Below, one piece after another: positions 41,921-50,015 of a stretch of 64,000 nt of DNA. A program made the position numbers and the translations under genes. Source of the stretch: an uncultured Flavobacteriaceae bacterium (lineage in GTDB: Bacteria; Bacteroidota; Bacteroidia; Flavobacteriales; Flavobacteriaceae); the NCBI GenBank assembly GCA_937959395.1, contig CALGLR010000001.1, positions 25,141 through 89,140 on the forward strand, read 5' to 3'. The notes under the pieces were generated by a model. It saw nothing but the letters and a program-made list of their open reading frames with translations. It was not told the origin of the DNA and did not search any database. Position 1 is the stretch's first letter, and each line of letters begins with the position of its first letter.

Positions 41921-43059
41921 TTGAAGTAGCAAATAGATTACATAGCGTAGAAGAGTATTACTTTTCCAAAAAACTTAGGGAAGTAAATCTTTTAAAAGCA
42001 AATGGAAAGCCTATTTTAAATTTAGGAATAGGAAGTCCAGATTTGCGTCCTCCAGAAAAAGTAATTAACGCTATTGTAGCGAGTTTGAAAGAAGATAAAG
42101 CACATCAATATCAAGGATATCAAGGCATACCAGAACTACGAAAAGCAATTTCTAGTTTTTACAATGAACATTATTCTGTAAGTGTAAGTCCTTTAACCGA
42201 AGTTTTGCCACTTATGGGAAGTAAATCTGGAATTATGCACATTTCTATGGCTTTTTTAGATAAAGGAGATCAAGTACTTATTCCTAACCCAGGATATCCA
42301 ACATACGCTTCGGTTACAAAGTTATTAGAGGCAGAGCCAATATATTACGATTTAGAAGAAACCAATAACTGGCTTCCAAACATTGAAGCGTTAAAGAAAC
42401 TAGATTTAAGGAAAGTGAAACTCATGTGGGTTAATTATCCTCACATGCCTACAGGAACAAAAGGAAATGAATCATTATTTAAAAGTTTAATTGCTTTTGC
42501 AAAAGCACATGACATTATAATTATTAATGATAATCCTTATAGTTTCATTTTAAATGAACACCCAGAAAGTATATTAAGTATAGAAGGAGCAAAAGAAGTG
42601 TGTTTAGAGTTAAATTCACTAAGTAAAACATTTAATATGGCAGGTTGGCGAATGGGAATGTTGTTGGGGTCACACGAGCATTTAATGCAGGTTTTAAAAG
42701 TAATAAGTAATATAGATTCTGGAATGTTTTATGGGATTCAAAGAGGTGCAATAGAAGCATTAAAATGTTCTAAGCTTTGGTATTTAAGTTTGAATAGCGT
42801 GTATCAAAGACGAAGAACTTTAGTATGGGAGTTAGCAGATAAATTAAACTGTACTTACGATAAAACAGCAATGGGTTTATTTGTATGGGCAAAATTGCCA
42901 CCCTTTTTTAAAGCTGAAGAATTTATAGATAAATTATTAAAAGAGAACGATATATTTATTACGCCAGGTACTGTTTTTGGAACTAATGGTGAAGGTTATA
43001 TTAGAATATCGCTATGTAATACTATTGAGATTTTAAAAGAAGCTATAGCAAGAGTATAG
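41917..43059 (+). CDS. class I/II aminotransferase, probably aromatic
   Basis: A 380-residue PLP aminotransferase: NLGIGSPDLRPP near the N-terminus, NPGYPTYASVTKL, and the PLP lysine in LNSLSKTFNMAGWRMG. Its position between pheA and tyrA suggests that it transaminates phenylpyruvate and hydroxyphenylpyruvate. An LL-diaminopimelate-type aminotransferase is a possible alternative, since such sequences share the GSPDLRPP pattern. Confidence 0.88.
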   Translation: MIEVANRLHSVEEYYFSKKLREVNLLKANGKPILNLGIGSPDLRPPEKVINAIVASLKEDKAHQYQGYQGIPELRKAISSFYNEHYSVSVSPLTEVLPLMGSKSGIMHISMAFLDKGDQVLIPNPGYPTYASVTKLLEAEPIYYDLEETNNWLPNIEALKKLDLRKVKLMWVNYPHMPTGTKGNESLFKSLIAFAKAHDIIIINDNPYSFILNEHPESILSIEGAKEVCLELNSLSKTFNMAGWRMGMLLGSHEHLMQVLKVISNIDSGMFYGIQRGAIEALKCSKLWYLSLNSVYQRRRTLVWELADKLNCTYDKTAMGLFVWAKLPPFFKAEEFIDKLLKENDIFITPGTVFGTNGEGYIRISLCNTIEILKEAIARV

Positions 43060-43087
43060 TTTGGCAGTAAGGAGTAGGAAATGTGAG

Positions 43088-43107
43088 ATTCCCGCCTTCG
43101 CGGGAAT
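43088..43107. repeat. palindromic repeat in the spacer before tyrA (first copy)
   Basis: Perfect 8-bp arms ATTCCCGC / GCGGGAAT around CTTC. The pattern ATTCCC-N8-GGGAAT is identical in form to the neisserial dRS3 repeat. Confidence 0.85.
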
Positions 43108-43136
43108 GACAAAAAAAGTGTTAAATTAAAAAGATA

Positions 43137-43150
43137 CCCGCCTTCGCGGG
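43137..43150 (+). repeat. palindromic repeat just upstream of tyrA (second copy)
   Basis: CCCGC-CTTC-GCGGG after TTAAATTAAAAAGATA, ending 6 bases before the tyrA ATG; nearly identical to the element before argG. Confidence 0.85.
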
Positions 43151-43156
43151 CATAAA

Positions 43157-44008
43157 ATGAAAAATATATTTATAATAGGAGTTGGGTTAATAGGAGGAAG
43201 CCTTGTTTTAGATGCGAAAAAACAAAATCCAAATGCTATTATTTATGGGATAGATCATAATGAAGCCCATTTATCAAAGGCTTTAGACTTAAAAATAATA
43301 GATAAAGTAAGTCATTTGGATGCGATTAATGAAGCCGATTTAATAATACTGGCGATACCTGTAGACGCTTCGGTTAAATTATTACCACAATTGTTAGACT
43401 CTATTTCAGATAACGCACTTATTGTAGATGTAGGTTCTACAAAACAAGACATTTGTAAAGCAGTTGAAAACCATCCAAAACGAAGAAATTTTCTGGCAAT
43501 GCATCCTATAGCTGGAACTGAGTTTTCTGGCCCAGAAGCTGCATTTTTAGGATTGTTTAAAAACAAAACAAATATTATTTGTGAAGTAGAAAAAACAGGA
43601 ATGAAACTTCAAGAAAAAGCATTAGAATTATTTGCTAGTATTGGAATGCGAATGCGTTATATGAACCCTGAAGCTCACGATAAACATATTGCTTATGTAT
43701 CACATTTATCTCACATAAGTTCATTTATGTTAGGGAAAACAGTTATTGAAAAAGAAAAAAATCAACGTGATATTTTTGACATGGCAGGAAGTGGATTTGC
43801 ATCTACAGTTAGACTAGCAAAAAGCTCACCTCGAATGTGGACACCAATTTTTAAGCAAAATAAAACGAATGTTATTGAAACACTTGAAGAGTATATCTTA
43901 AATTTGACAGAGTTTAAGAAAAAAATGCAAAATGATGATTTTGAAGGCATATTTCATGAAATGGAAAATACAAATCACATTAAACAAATTTTAAACGGAA
44001 TAGAATAA
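43157..44008 (+). CDS. tyrA: prephenate dehydrogenase
   Basis: NAD-dependent oxidation of prephenate to hydroxyphenylpyruvate. Rossmann motif IIGVGLIGGSLVLDAKK (residues 5-21); DVGSTKQDI and MHPIAGTEFSGPEAA are characteristic, with the HLSHISSFML helix following. At 283 residues there is no C-terminal ACT or mutase domain. Gap of 11 bases to aroF. Confidence 0.94.
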   Translation: MKNIFIIGVGLIGGSLVLDAKKQNPNAIIYGIDHNEAHLSKALDLKIIDKVSHLDAINEADLIILAIPVDASVKLLPQLLDSISDNALIVDVGSTKQDICKAVENHPKRRNFLAMHPIAGTEFSGPEAAFLGLFKNKTNIICEVEKTGMKLQEKALELFASIGMRMRYMNPEAHDKHIAYVSHLSHISSFMLGKTVIEKEKNQRDIFDMAGSGFASTVRLAKSSPRMWTPIFKQNKTNVIETLEEYILNLTEFKKKMQNDDFEGIFHEMENTNHIKQILNGIE

Positions 44009-44019
44009 AACCCATAGTA

Positions 44020-45102
44020 ATGGAAAACAAAAAAGAATTAAGAACATGGTTAGACGATCTTAAATTAGATCACCCACTAGTAATAGCTGGACCATGTAGT
44101 GCAGAAACAGAAGATCAAGTACTAAAAATCGCTCACGATTTAAAAGATACAGATGTAAGTTATTATAGAGCTGGTATATGGAAACCAAGAACACGACCAG
44201 GTAATTTTGAAGGTGTAGGTGCTCTAGGTTTAAAATGGTTACAAAAAGTAAAAGCTGAAACAGGATTAAAAACAGCTACAGAAGTTGCAAATAGAGCTCA
44301 TGTAGAGTTAGCTTTAGAACATGATATTGATTTATTATGGATTGGTGCACGTTCAACAGTGAGTCCATTTATTGTTCAAGAAATAGCAGATGCTTTAGAA
44401 GGAACAGATAAAGTGGTGTTGGTTAAAAACCCAGTTAATCCAGATTTACCATTATGGTTAGGAGCAATAGAACGATTAGCAACTGCTAATATTAAAAAAT
44501 TAGGAGTGATTCATCGTGGGTTTTCAACTTATGAAAAAACGAAATACAGAAACAACCCAGAATGGCAATTAGCAATAGATTTGCAAACGCGATTTCCAGA
44601 TTTACCATTAATAAATGATCCTTCACATATTACAGGTCGCAGAGATATGATTTTTGATGTAAGTCAAACCGCTCTTGATTTGAATTTTGATGGTTTAATG
44701 ATCGAAACGCATTTCGACCCTGATAATGCTTGGAGTGATGCTGCGCAACAGGTTACACCGCAAAATTTAGTTCGAATTATGGAAGATTTAAGAATACGAA
44801 AAGTAAGTGATTTTGAAGAAGAGTATACTAAAGCTTTAAGTAATTTACGTGCTCAGATAGATGTTGTCGACAACCAATTAATCGATTTGCTAGGAAAGCG
44901 AATGAAAGTTGCAGATGGTATAGGAGCCATAAAAAAAGAAAAAAACGTTGCTGTTTTACAAAGTAAACGTTGGAATGAAATATTAGGAAAAATGATCCTA
45001 GAAGGTGAAGAACGAGGTTTAAGCGAAGAATTTATTCTTAAAATATTTAAAGCCGTACACCAAGAATCAATTAATCATCAAGAGAAGATCATTAAGAACT
45101 AG
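44020..45102 (+). CDS. aroF: bifunctional DAHP synthase / chorismate mutase
   Basis: First enzyme of the shikimate pathway (type I-beta DAHP synthase) fused to an AroQ chorismate mutase. N-terminal barrel: LVIAGPCSAETEDQV, RAGIWKPRTRPGNFEG, LWIGARSTVSPF and INDPSHITGRRDM (to about residue 270). C-terminal helices (about 275-360): LRAQIDVVDNQLIDLLGKRMKVADGIGAIKKEKNVAV, the AroQ pattern. It has 360 residues. The fusion supplies prephenate to PheA and TyrA in the same operon; the mutase part may also serve as a regulatory domain. Confidence 0.95.
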   Translation: MENKKELRTWLDDLKLDHPLVIAGPCSAETEDQVLKIAHDLKDTDVSYYRAGIWKPRTRPGNFEGVGALGLKWLQKVKAETGLKTATEVANRAHVELALEHDIDLLWIGARSTVSPFIVQEIADALEGTDKVVLVKNPVNPDLPLWLGAIERLATANIKKLGVIHRGFSTYEKTKYRNNPEWQLAIDLQTRFPDLPLINDPSHITGRRDMIFDVSQTALDLNFDGLMIETHFDPDNAWSDAAQQVTPQNLVRIMEDLRIRKVSDFEEEYTKALSNLRAQIDVVDNQLIDLLGKRMKVADGIGAIKKEKNVAVLQSKRWNEILGKMILEGEERGLSEEFILKIFKAVHQESINHQEKIIKN

Positions 45103-45143
45103 CACTTTAAGTTGCGTAATTAAAAAAAAAGCTTAGCTTTGAG

Positions 45144-45175
45144 AATCCAACAACCCAAATTGTTGGATTTTTTTT
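45144..45175 (+). terminator. terminator of the aromatic operon
   Basis: Perfect 10-bp stem AATCCAACAA / TTGTTGGATT with loop CCCAAA, followed by a T run, 42 bases after aroF. Confidence 0.92.
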
Positions 45176-45197
45176 AACCCCAAATATTAATCTTAAC

Positions 45198-46884
45198 ATG
45201 AAAAAAAACCTACTACTCATGCTGTTAACTATATGTGCAGCTAACTTCGCTGTGGCTCAAAACACTTTTGGCCCCATTACTCTTAAATATGGAGAAGAAA
45301 TTATTCAAGATAAAGAGAAAATTGTAAGAATTGCTGGAGAAGCTAATGGCAAAGTATACACTTTAGCTGTAAAAGGAAAAAAATACTTTGTAAAAGTTTT
45401 TGAAGCAGATGGCATGAAACATTTGTCTACAAATGAGATCGAATTTCCTGAAATGAAAAATAGAGATTTAGATTTTGAAGATTTTGTTGTTCTTAATAAT
45501 AAGGTTTTTGCCTTAGGAAGTCTTTATCATAGAAAAAGTAAGGAATTCAATTTAATGGCTATCGAAATTTCTGAAGACGGAAAAATGACAGAAAATAAAG
45601 CACATTTGTTTACAACCAAAGTATCTAAAAGTCGTGAGCGTGGTGCGTTCTATTTTAAAGAATCGATACAACAGGATAAAGCTTTTAATAATGCATGCTA
45701 GTCTTTTCGAAAAAGAAGAGATAATGCAGTATGAAATAAAGTTAATTGACGATGCATTGAATGTTGTAACATCTCATTTAGAAAGAGTTGAGTTTAAAGA
45801 TAGAAGAGATTTAGAGTTTACAATATCTGATTTTGATATTACTTATGACCAGGACATTATTTTAGTTATTAATGAGAGTTATAGAGATAAGAAGAAAAAA
45901 CAAAACATAGAAAAATTTGAAGTGCATGCGTTTAAAAACAAAAATAATTATAGCAAAGAAATCATAAATGTAGATTTCACAGGTAAAGAAGTTATTAATT
46001 GTGAAATTATGGTTAATAAAGATAATATTTTAAACCTAGTTGGTTTTTATTCAAGTGTTAATAAAAGAGGTAAAGCAAATTGGAAACTTAAAGGAATTTA
46101 TTCTGGAACAGTAGATTTAAACTCTAATGATGTTACTAATTTAAAGTTTAATGTCTTTGATTATGAAACAAAAGTTAAGTTAATTGGTGAGCGTAGAGCT
46201 AAAAAGGATAAAGATATTATGCCTCTTTATTCTACTCATAGTTTAATAGAAAAAGATAATGGTGGTTTAATTTTTATGGCAGAATATAGAAGATCTGTAG
46301 TTGGGAAATCACAAGGTATTGGAATTGGAGGTTTAGGTGTTTCTCTAACACCAATTACATTCATGTCTAATGAAATTATTGTTACTTCATTAAACACAGA
46401 TGGTTCTGTAGAATGGTCTAATGTTATAACAAAAGATCAAATGGCTAGTTATACTACATTATCTGCTGGATTTGTTAGTTTTTCTGGGACTTCAAACTTT
46501 TCAGTAGGAGTAGGGATCTCTATCCCATTGGCAGTATTAGGTAAAGGTCCAGAATATTTAGGAGCCATACCAATTTATAAAGACGGCAAACTTATTGTTG
46601 TTTTTAATGATAATGTAAAGAATAAAGGGATTACAGATATTCAAGAGATAAAGAAAATGACAAATTATAATAAAGCCATTCCAACTGCTTTTCAATTTAG
46701 TAAAACAGGTGAAATAACTAGAATGGATCCGGAAAGTGTTGCAAAAGATGAAGTTGTAATTAGACCAGGCGTTTATTATAGTAAATATAATGATGAGTAT
46801 ATAATTTATGCATCTAAGAAAAAACAAGATAAATTAGGTAGAATGACTATTTCTGGTAACAAAGAAATAGTTAAAAGAGACTAA
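45198..46884 (+). pseudogene. frameshifted exported protein of unknown function
   Basis: Two overlapping frames make up one protein. The first (from 45198) has a signal peptide, LLLMLLTICAANFAVAQ, and runs to a TAG at 45701. The second continues the sequence in the +1 frame to 46884. Deleting one T from the TTTT at 45683-45686 joins QQDKA to LIMHASLFEKEE and gives about 561 residues. The second half contains a Gly-rich hydrophobic stretch (GIGIGGLGVSLTPI). The apparent ATG at 45634 of the second frame is spurious. No family recognised. It may be a real mutation or a sequence error. Confidence 0.75.
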
Positions 46885-46904
46885 TTTCAAAATAAACAAG
46901 TATG

Positions 46905-46930
46905 AGCCTCACAATAGTGAGGCTTTTTTT
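46905..46930 (+). terminator. terminator after the frameshifted exported-protein gene
   Basis: Perfect 8-bp stem AGCCTCAC / GTGAGGCT, loop AATA, then T7. Confidence 0.93.
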
Positions 46931-47012
46931 GTTTACCTAATTAAAAAGAGATGTTTACTCATTAAAAAGTGCTGTTTACTATTTATGCATTTTATGCAAG
47001 AAGGGTTTTACA

Positions 47013-47020
47013 TAAGTTTG
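47013..47020 (+). promoter_or_regulatory. -7 promoter element before the T9SS cargo gene
   Basis: TAAGTTTG matches TAnnTTTG, 22 bases before the start codon. No clear -33 TTTG. Confidence 0.4.
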
Positions 47021-47042
47021 ATTAACTATTAAAACAATAATT

Positions 47043-47711
47043 ATGAAACAATTTTTACTTTTTATGTTAGCAATCTCTTGTAATTTAATCGCTTCTGCAC
47101 AAATAACAACTACAGGTGTGGTGTCTGATGAATTTAATTCGTTAACAGATGCGCATATTTATATAAAAGGAAATGACCAAGGCACTATAACTGATAAGAA
47201 TGGACGTTTTAAAATGGAAACTAAACTAAACGATACGTTAGTAATTTCACATTTAGGATATGCTACAAAGGAAATTAAATTGGTAAATAGAAAACCTATT
47301 TCTATTTTATTAGAACCTAATATTAGTTTAGATGAAGTACTAATATTAGCATATCCAATAATTTCATGTAATACTACTATTAAGTGTCAAACCTCAATAA
47401 GGAACTGCTCTTGTAGATGTTCTTTAGCAGGAAGTAAAATAGAAAGAATAGAGACTTTAAGTGCTGAAGAAAATAAACTTTATCCAAATCCATCTTCAGA
47501 AGGCGTCTTTAACCTTAAGTTAAATGAAGAATATAATAATTTGCAAATACAAGTGGTGACTATTTCTGGACAGATTATAAAGTCTGAAGCATATCAAAAT
47601 AAAACAAAACAGTTTCAAGTTGATTTGTCTTCCTATCCTAAAGGAATATATGTAATTAATATTTTTTCAGAAGGAAAAAAAATAACCAGTAAAAAAGCAA
47701 TTAGAGGTTAA
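47043..47711 (+). CDS. secreted carboxypeptidase-regulatory-like protein with T9SS C-terminal domain
   Basis: 222 residues: a signal peptide (to about ASAQ, residue 20); a CarboxypepD-reg-like beta-sandwich (TTTGVVSDEFNSLTDAHIYIKGNDQGTITDKNGRFKM, then LVISHLGYATKEI); a short Cys-rich linker (TTIKCQTSIRNCSCRCS); and a type A T9SS sorting domain from about residue 147 (LYPNPSSEGVFNLKL ... LSSYPKGIYVINIFSEGKKITSKKAIR). It is thus expected to be exported through the type IX system to the cell surface. Specific function unknown. Confidence 0.88.
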   Translation: MKQFLLFMLAISCNLIASAQITTTGVVSDEFNSLTDAHIYIKGNDQGTITDKNGRFKMETKLNDTLVISHLGYATKEIKLVNRKPISILLEPNISLDEVLILAYPIISCNTTIKCQTSIRNCSCRCSLAGSKIERIETLSAEENKLYPNPSSEGVFNLKLNEEYNNLQIQVVTISGQIIKSEAYQNKTKQFQVDLSSYPKGIYVINIFSEGKKITSKKAIRG

Positions 47712-47756
47712 GCTATTTTGATTTAAAAATCGTTATTTTGTAGTTCAATTAAATGA

Positions 47757-48707
47757 ATGACAGGATTAGTATATAAATCTACAGGAAGTTGGTACACAGT
47801 TAAAACAGAACTGGGTACAACTTACGAATGCCGAATTAAAGGAAAGTTTCGTTTACAAGGCATTAAAAGCACAAACCCTATTGCGGTTGGTGATTATGTC
47901 GATTTTGAATTAGACACTAAAAGTGATGAGGAAACTGGAGTCATAAATAAAATTCATGATAGAGAGAACTATATTGTTCGGAAATCGGTTAATTTATCGA
48001 AACAGACTCATATTATTGCATCAAACATAGATGTCGTTTTTTTACTAATTACTATTGATAATCCACCAACATTTACCAGTTTTATAGATCGGTTCTTAGT
48101 CACTGCGGAAGCGTATAGAATAAAAACGGTACTACTATTTAATAAAGTAGATACTTACAGTGAGGAAACTTTACTTGAAGTTAAATATCTAGCACATGTT
48201 TATAGATCTATTGGCTATGAGTGTATAGGAGTTTCGGCTAAAACAGGAAAAAATGTAGACAAGGTAAAAAGTCTTATGTTTGATAAAGTAAGTATGTTTA
48301 CAGGGCATTCTGGAGTGGGAAAATCAACATTAGTGAACACCATAGAGCCTAATTTAGATTTAAAGACGAAGTCTATTTCTTCTCAGCATATGCAAGGGCA
48401 ACACACCACTACTTTTGCTGAAATGTTTGATCTAAGTTTTAATGCAAAAATAATTGATACTCCTGGTATTAAGGGTTTTGGGGTAGTAGATATAGAAAAA
48501 GAAGAAGTTGGTGATTATTTTCCTGAGTTTTTTAAATTAAAACAAGAGTGTAAGTTTAATAATTGTTTACATGTAGAAGAGCCAAAATGTGCTGTAAAAA
48601 AAGCTTTAGAAAAAGATGAAATCTCAGCTTCAAGATACCGAAGTTATTTACAAATACTTGAGGGTGATGAACAACATTATAGAACAGATATTTGGGAAAA
48701 AGAATAG
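47757..48707 (+). CDS. rsgA: ribosome small-subunit biogenesis GTPase
   Basis: Circularly permuted GTPase that matures the 30S subunit. N-terminal OB fold (YKSTGSWYTVKTELGTTYECRIKGKFR), then G4 LLFNKVD before G1 GHSGVGKSTLVN and G3 DTPGIKGFG, the permuted order. The C-terminal zinc motif is seen as CKFNNCLHVEEPKCAV. It has 316 residues, full length. Confidence 0.96.
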   Translation: MTGLVYKSTGSWYTVKTELGTTYECRIKGKFRLQGIKSTNPIAVGDYVDFELDTKSDEETGVINKIHDRENYIVRKSVNLSKQTHIIASNIDVVFLLITIDNPPTFTSFIDRFLVTAEAYRIKTVLLFNKVDTYSEETLLEVKYLAHVYRSIGYECIGVSAKTGKNVDKVKSLMFDKVSMFTGHSGVGKSTLVNTIEPNLDLKTKSISSQHMQGQHTTTFAEMFDLSFNAKIIDTPGIKGFGVVDIEKEEVGDYFPEFFKLKQECKFNNCLHVEEPKCAVKKALEKDEISASRYRSYLQILEGDEQHYRTDIWEKE

Positions 48708-48773
48708 TAAGTGTTTAATTAAAAAGATAATCGCTGAAGTTAATATTGAGCGAAGTCGAAATACGGATATAAA

Positions 48774-49226
48774 ATGAAAGTCGTTATTCAAAGAGTATCT
48801 AGTGCTAGTGTAGAAATTAATAAAAAAACAGTAGCAAAAATTAATCAAGGTTTATTATTGTTATTAGGGATTACAGATCAAGATACTCAAGACGATATTA
48901 ATTGGTTATCAAAAAAAATAGTAAACCTTCGCATATTTGGAGATGAAAATGGCTTAATGAATAAATCAATTCTTAATATTGGAGGAGATGTTATAGTTGT
49001 AAGCCAATTTACATTATACTCAAGTACTAAAAAAGGGGCTAGACCAAGCTTTATTAAAGCGTCTAAACCAGAAGTTGCAATCGCATTATATGAGAAATTC
49101 GTAATGCAACTAGAAACCGATATAGGTAAACCAGTTCAAACAGGAGAGTTTGGTGCCAATATGAAGGTGGAATTAATAAATGATGGCCCAGTTACTATTG
49201 TAATAGATACTCAAAATAAAGAATAA
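48774..49226 (+). CDS. dtd: D-aminoacyl-tRNA deacylase
   Basis: Removes D-amino acids mischarged onto tRNA. MKVVIQRVSSASVEI at the start, VVSQFTLYSSTKKGARPSF (the SQFTL catalytic motif) and the late NDGPVTIVID (GPVT) motif are all present in 150 residues. The spacer before it carries TTTAATTAAAAAGATAA and TTGAGCGAAGTCGAA repeat words. A relic copy of its 3' end lies 0.6 kb downstream. Confidence 0.96.
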   Translation: MKVVIQRVSSASVEINKKTVAKINQGLLLLLGITDQDTQDDINWLSKKIVNLRIFGDENGLMNKSILNIGGDVIVVSQFTLYSSTKKGARPSFIKASKPEVAIALYEKFVMQLETDIGKPVQTGEFGANMKVELINDGPVTIVIDTQNKE

Positions 49227-49747
49227 TGGCATCACTTTTTGGTCACGGATTAATTGGTTATACCTTATATAAAGTAATAGACCGAAAAGAGAGTAAGTTG
49301 CTGTTGTTTATTGCGATAATTTCTGCTATTTTTCCAGATATTGATGTTTTAGCATTTCATTTTGGAATTCCTTATTCGCATCCATTTGGACACAGAGGTT
49401 TTACGCATTCAATTGTTTTTGCGTTATTATGGGCTTTCTTATTCTCTTTTTCGTTTAAAAAAAATAAGCGTTTAATATATGGTTTAATTATATTTTTGTC
49501 AACGATTAGTCATGGTATTTTGGATGCATTTACAACTGGAGGAAAGGGTGTAGGCTTCTTAATACCTTTCTCTAATGAACGTTTTTTCTTTCCGTTTCAA
49601 TTTATAAAAGTATCACCCATAGGTATTGGGCGTTTTTTTTCAGAATGGGGAAAACAAGTCATTATTAATGAATTAAAATATATTGCTGTGCCGTGCTTCT
49701 TAGTTTTAATACTTTCATACTTCTTAAAACGAAAACAAAAGGATTGA
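49226..49747 (+). CDS. membrane-bound metal-dependent hydrolase (YdjM/DUF457 family)
   Basis: 173 residues with four or so hydrophobic segments and conserved histidines: an N-terminal SLFGHGLIGYTLYK, HPFGHRGFTHSIVFALLWAF and LSTISHGILDAFT, the pattern of LexA-regulated YdjM-type hydrolases. It begins on the last base of the dtd stop codon. Substrate unknown. Confidence 0.85.
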   Translation: MASLFGHGLIGYTLYKVIDRKESKLLLFIAIISAIFPDIDVLAFHFGIPYSHPFGHRGFTHSIVFALLWAFLFSFSFKKNKRLIYGLIIFLSTISHGILDAFTTGGKGVGFLIPFSNERFFFPFQFIKVSPIGIGRFFSEWGKQVIINELKYIAVPCFLVLILSYFLKRKQKD

Positions 49748-49835
49748 AAAAGAGATAATAGGATACAGTTAATTGATATAATGATTAGGAAATAAGTCTG
49801 CTTAGCTATTTATTACAGAAAGAAGAATTTTTTAA

Positions 49836-49952
49836 TTAGAAAGCGATATAGGGAAACCGCTTCAAACAGAAGAGCTTGGTGCCAATATGAAGGTAGGATT
49901 AATAAATGATGGTGCAGTGACTATTGTAATAGATACTCAAAATAAAGAATAA
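49836..49952 (+). pseudogene. relic 3' fragment of a duplicated dtd gene
   Basis: Bases 49836-49952 translate to 38 residues ending VTIVIDTQNKE and the same stop as dtd. They are nearly identical to the 3' end of dtd at 49110-49226 (for example GGTGCCAATATGAAGGT in both). GPVT has become GAVT and several third-position changes are present, so this copy is decaying. It probably arose by tandem duplication of dtd with the intervening hydrolase region, then loss of the 5' part. Confidence 0.85.
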
Positions 49953-49961
49953 ATTAACAAG

Positions 49962-49992
49962 TTTGCTTCTTAACATATTTTAACTATATTTG
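49962..49992 (+). promoter_or_regulatory. promoter of the DUF3857 gene pair
   Basis: TTTG at 49962-49965 and TATATTTG at 49985-49992 match both Bacteroidota boxes with 19 bases between, 23 bases before the start codon. Confidence 0.7.
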
Positions 49993-50015
49993 TTTTATAA
50001 CCTACTTAGCTAACA

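Noticed and set aside
45634..45688. ATG at 45634 as the true start of a separate 416-residue gene
   Set aside because: Its first residues are out-of-frame translation of the upstream exported protein, and the sequence becomes protein-like only after the frameshift point.
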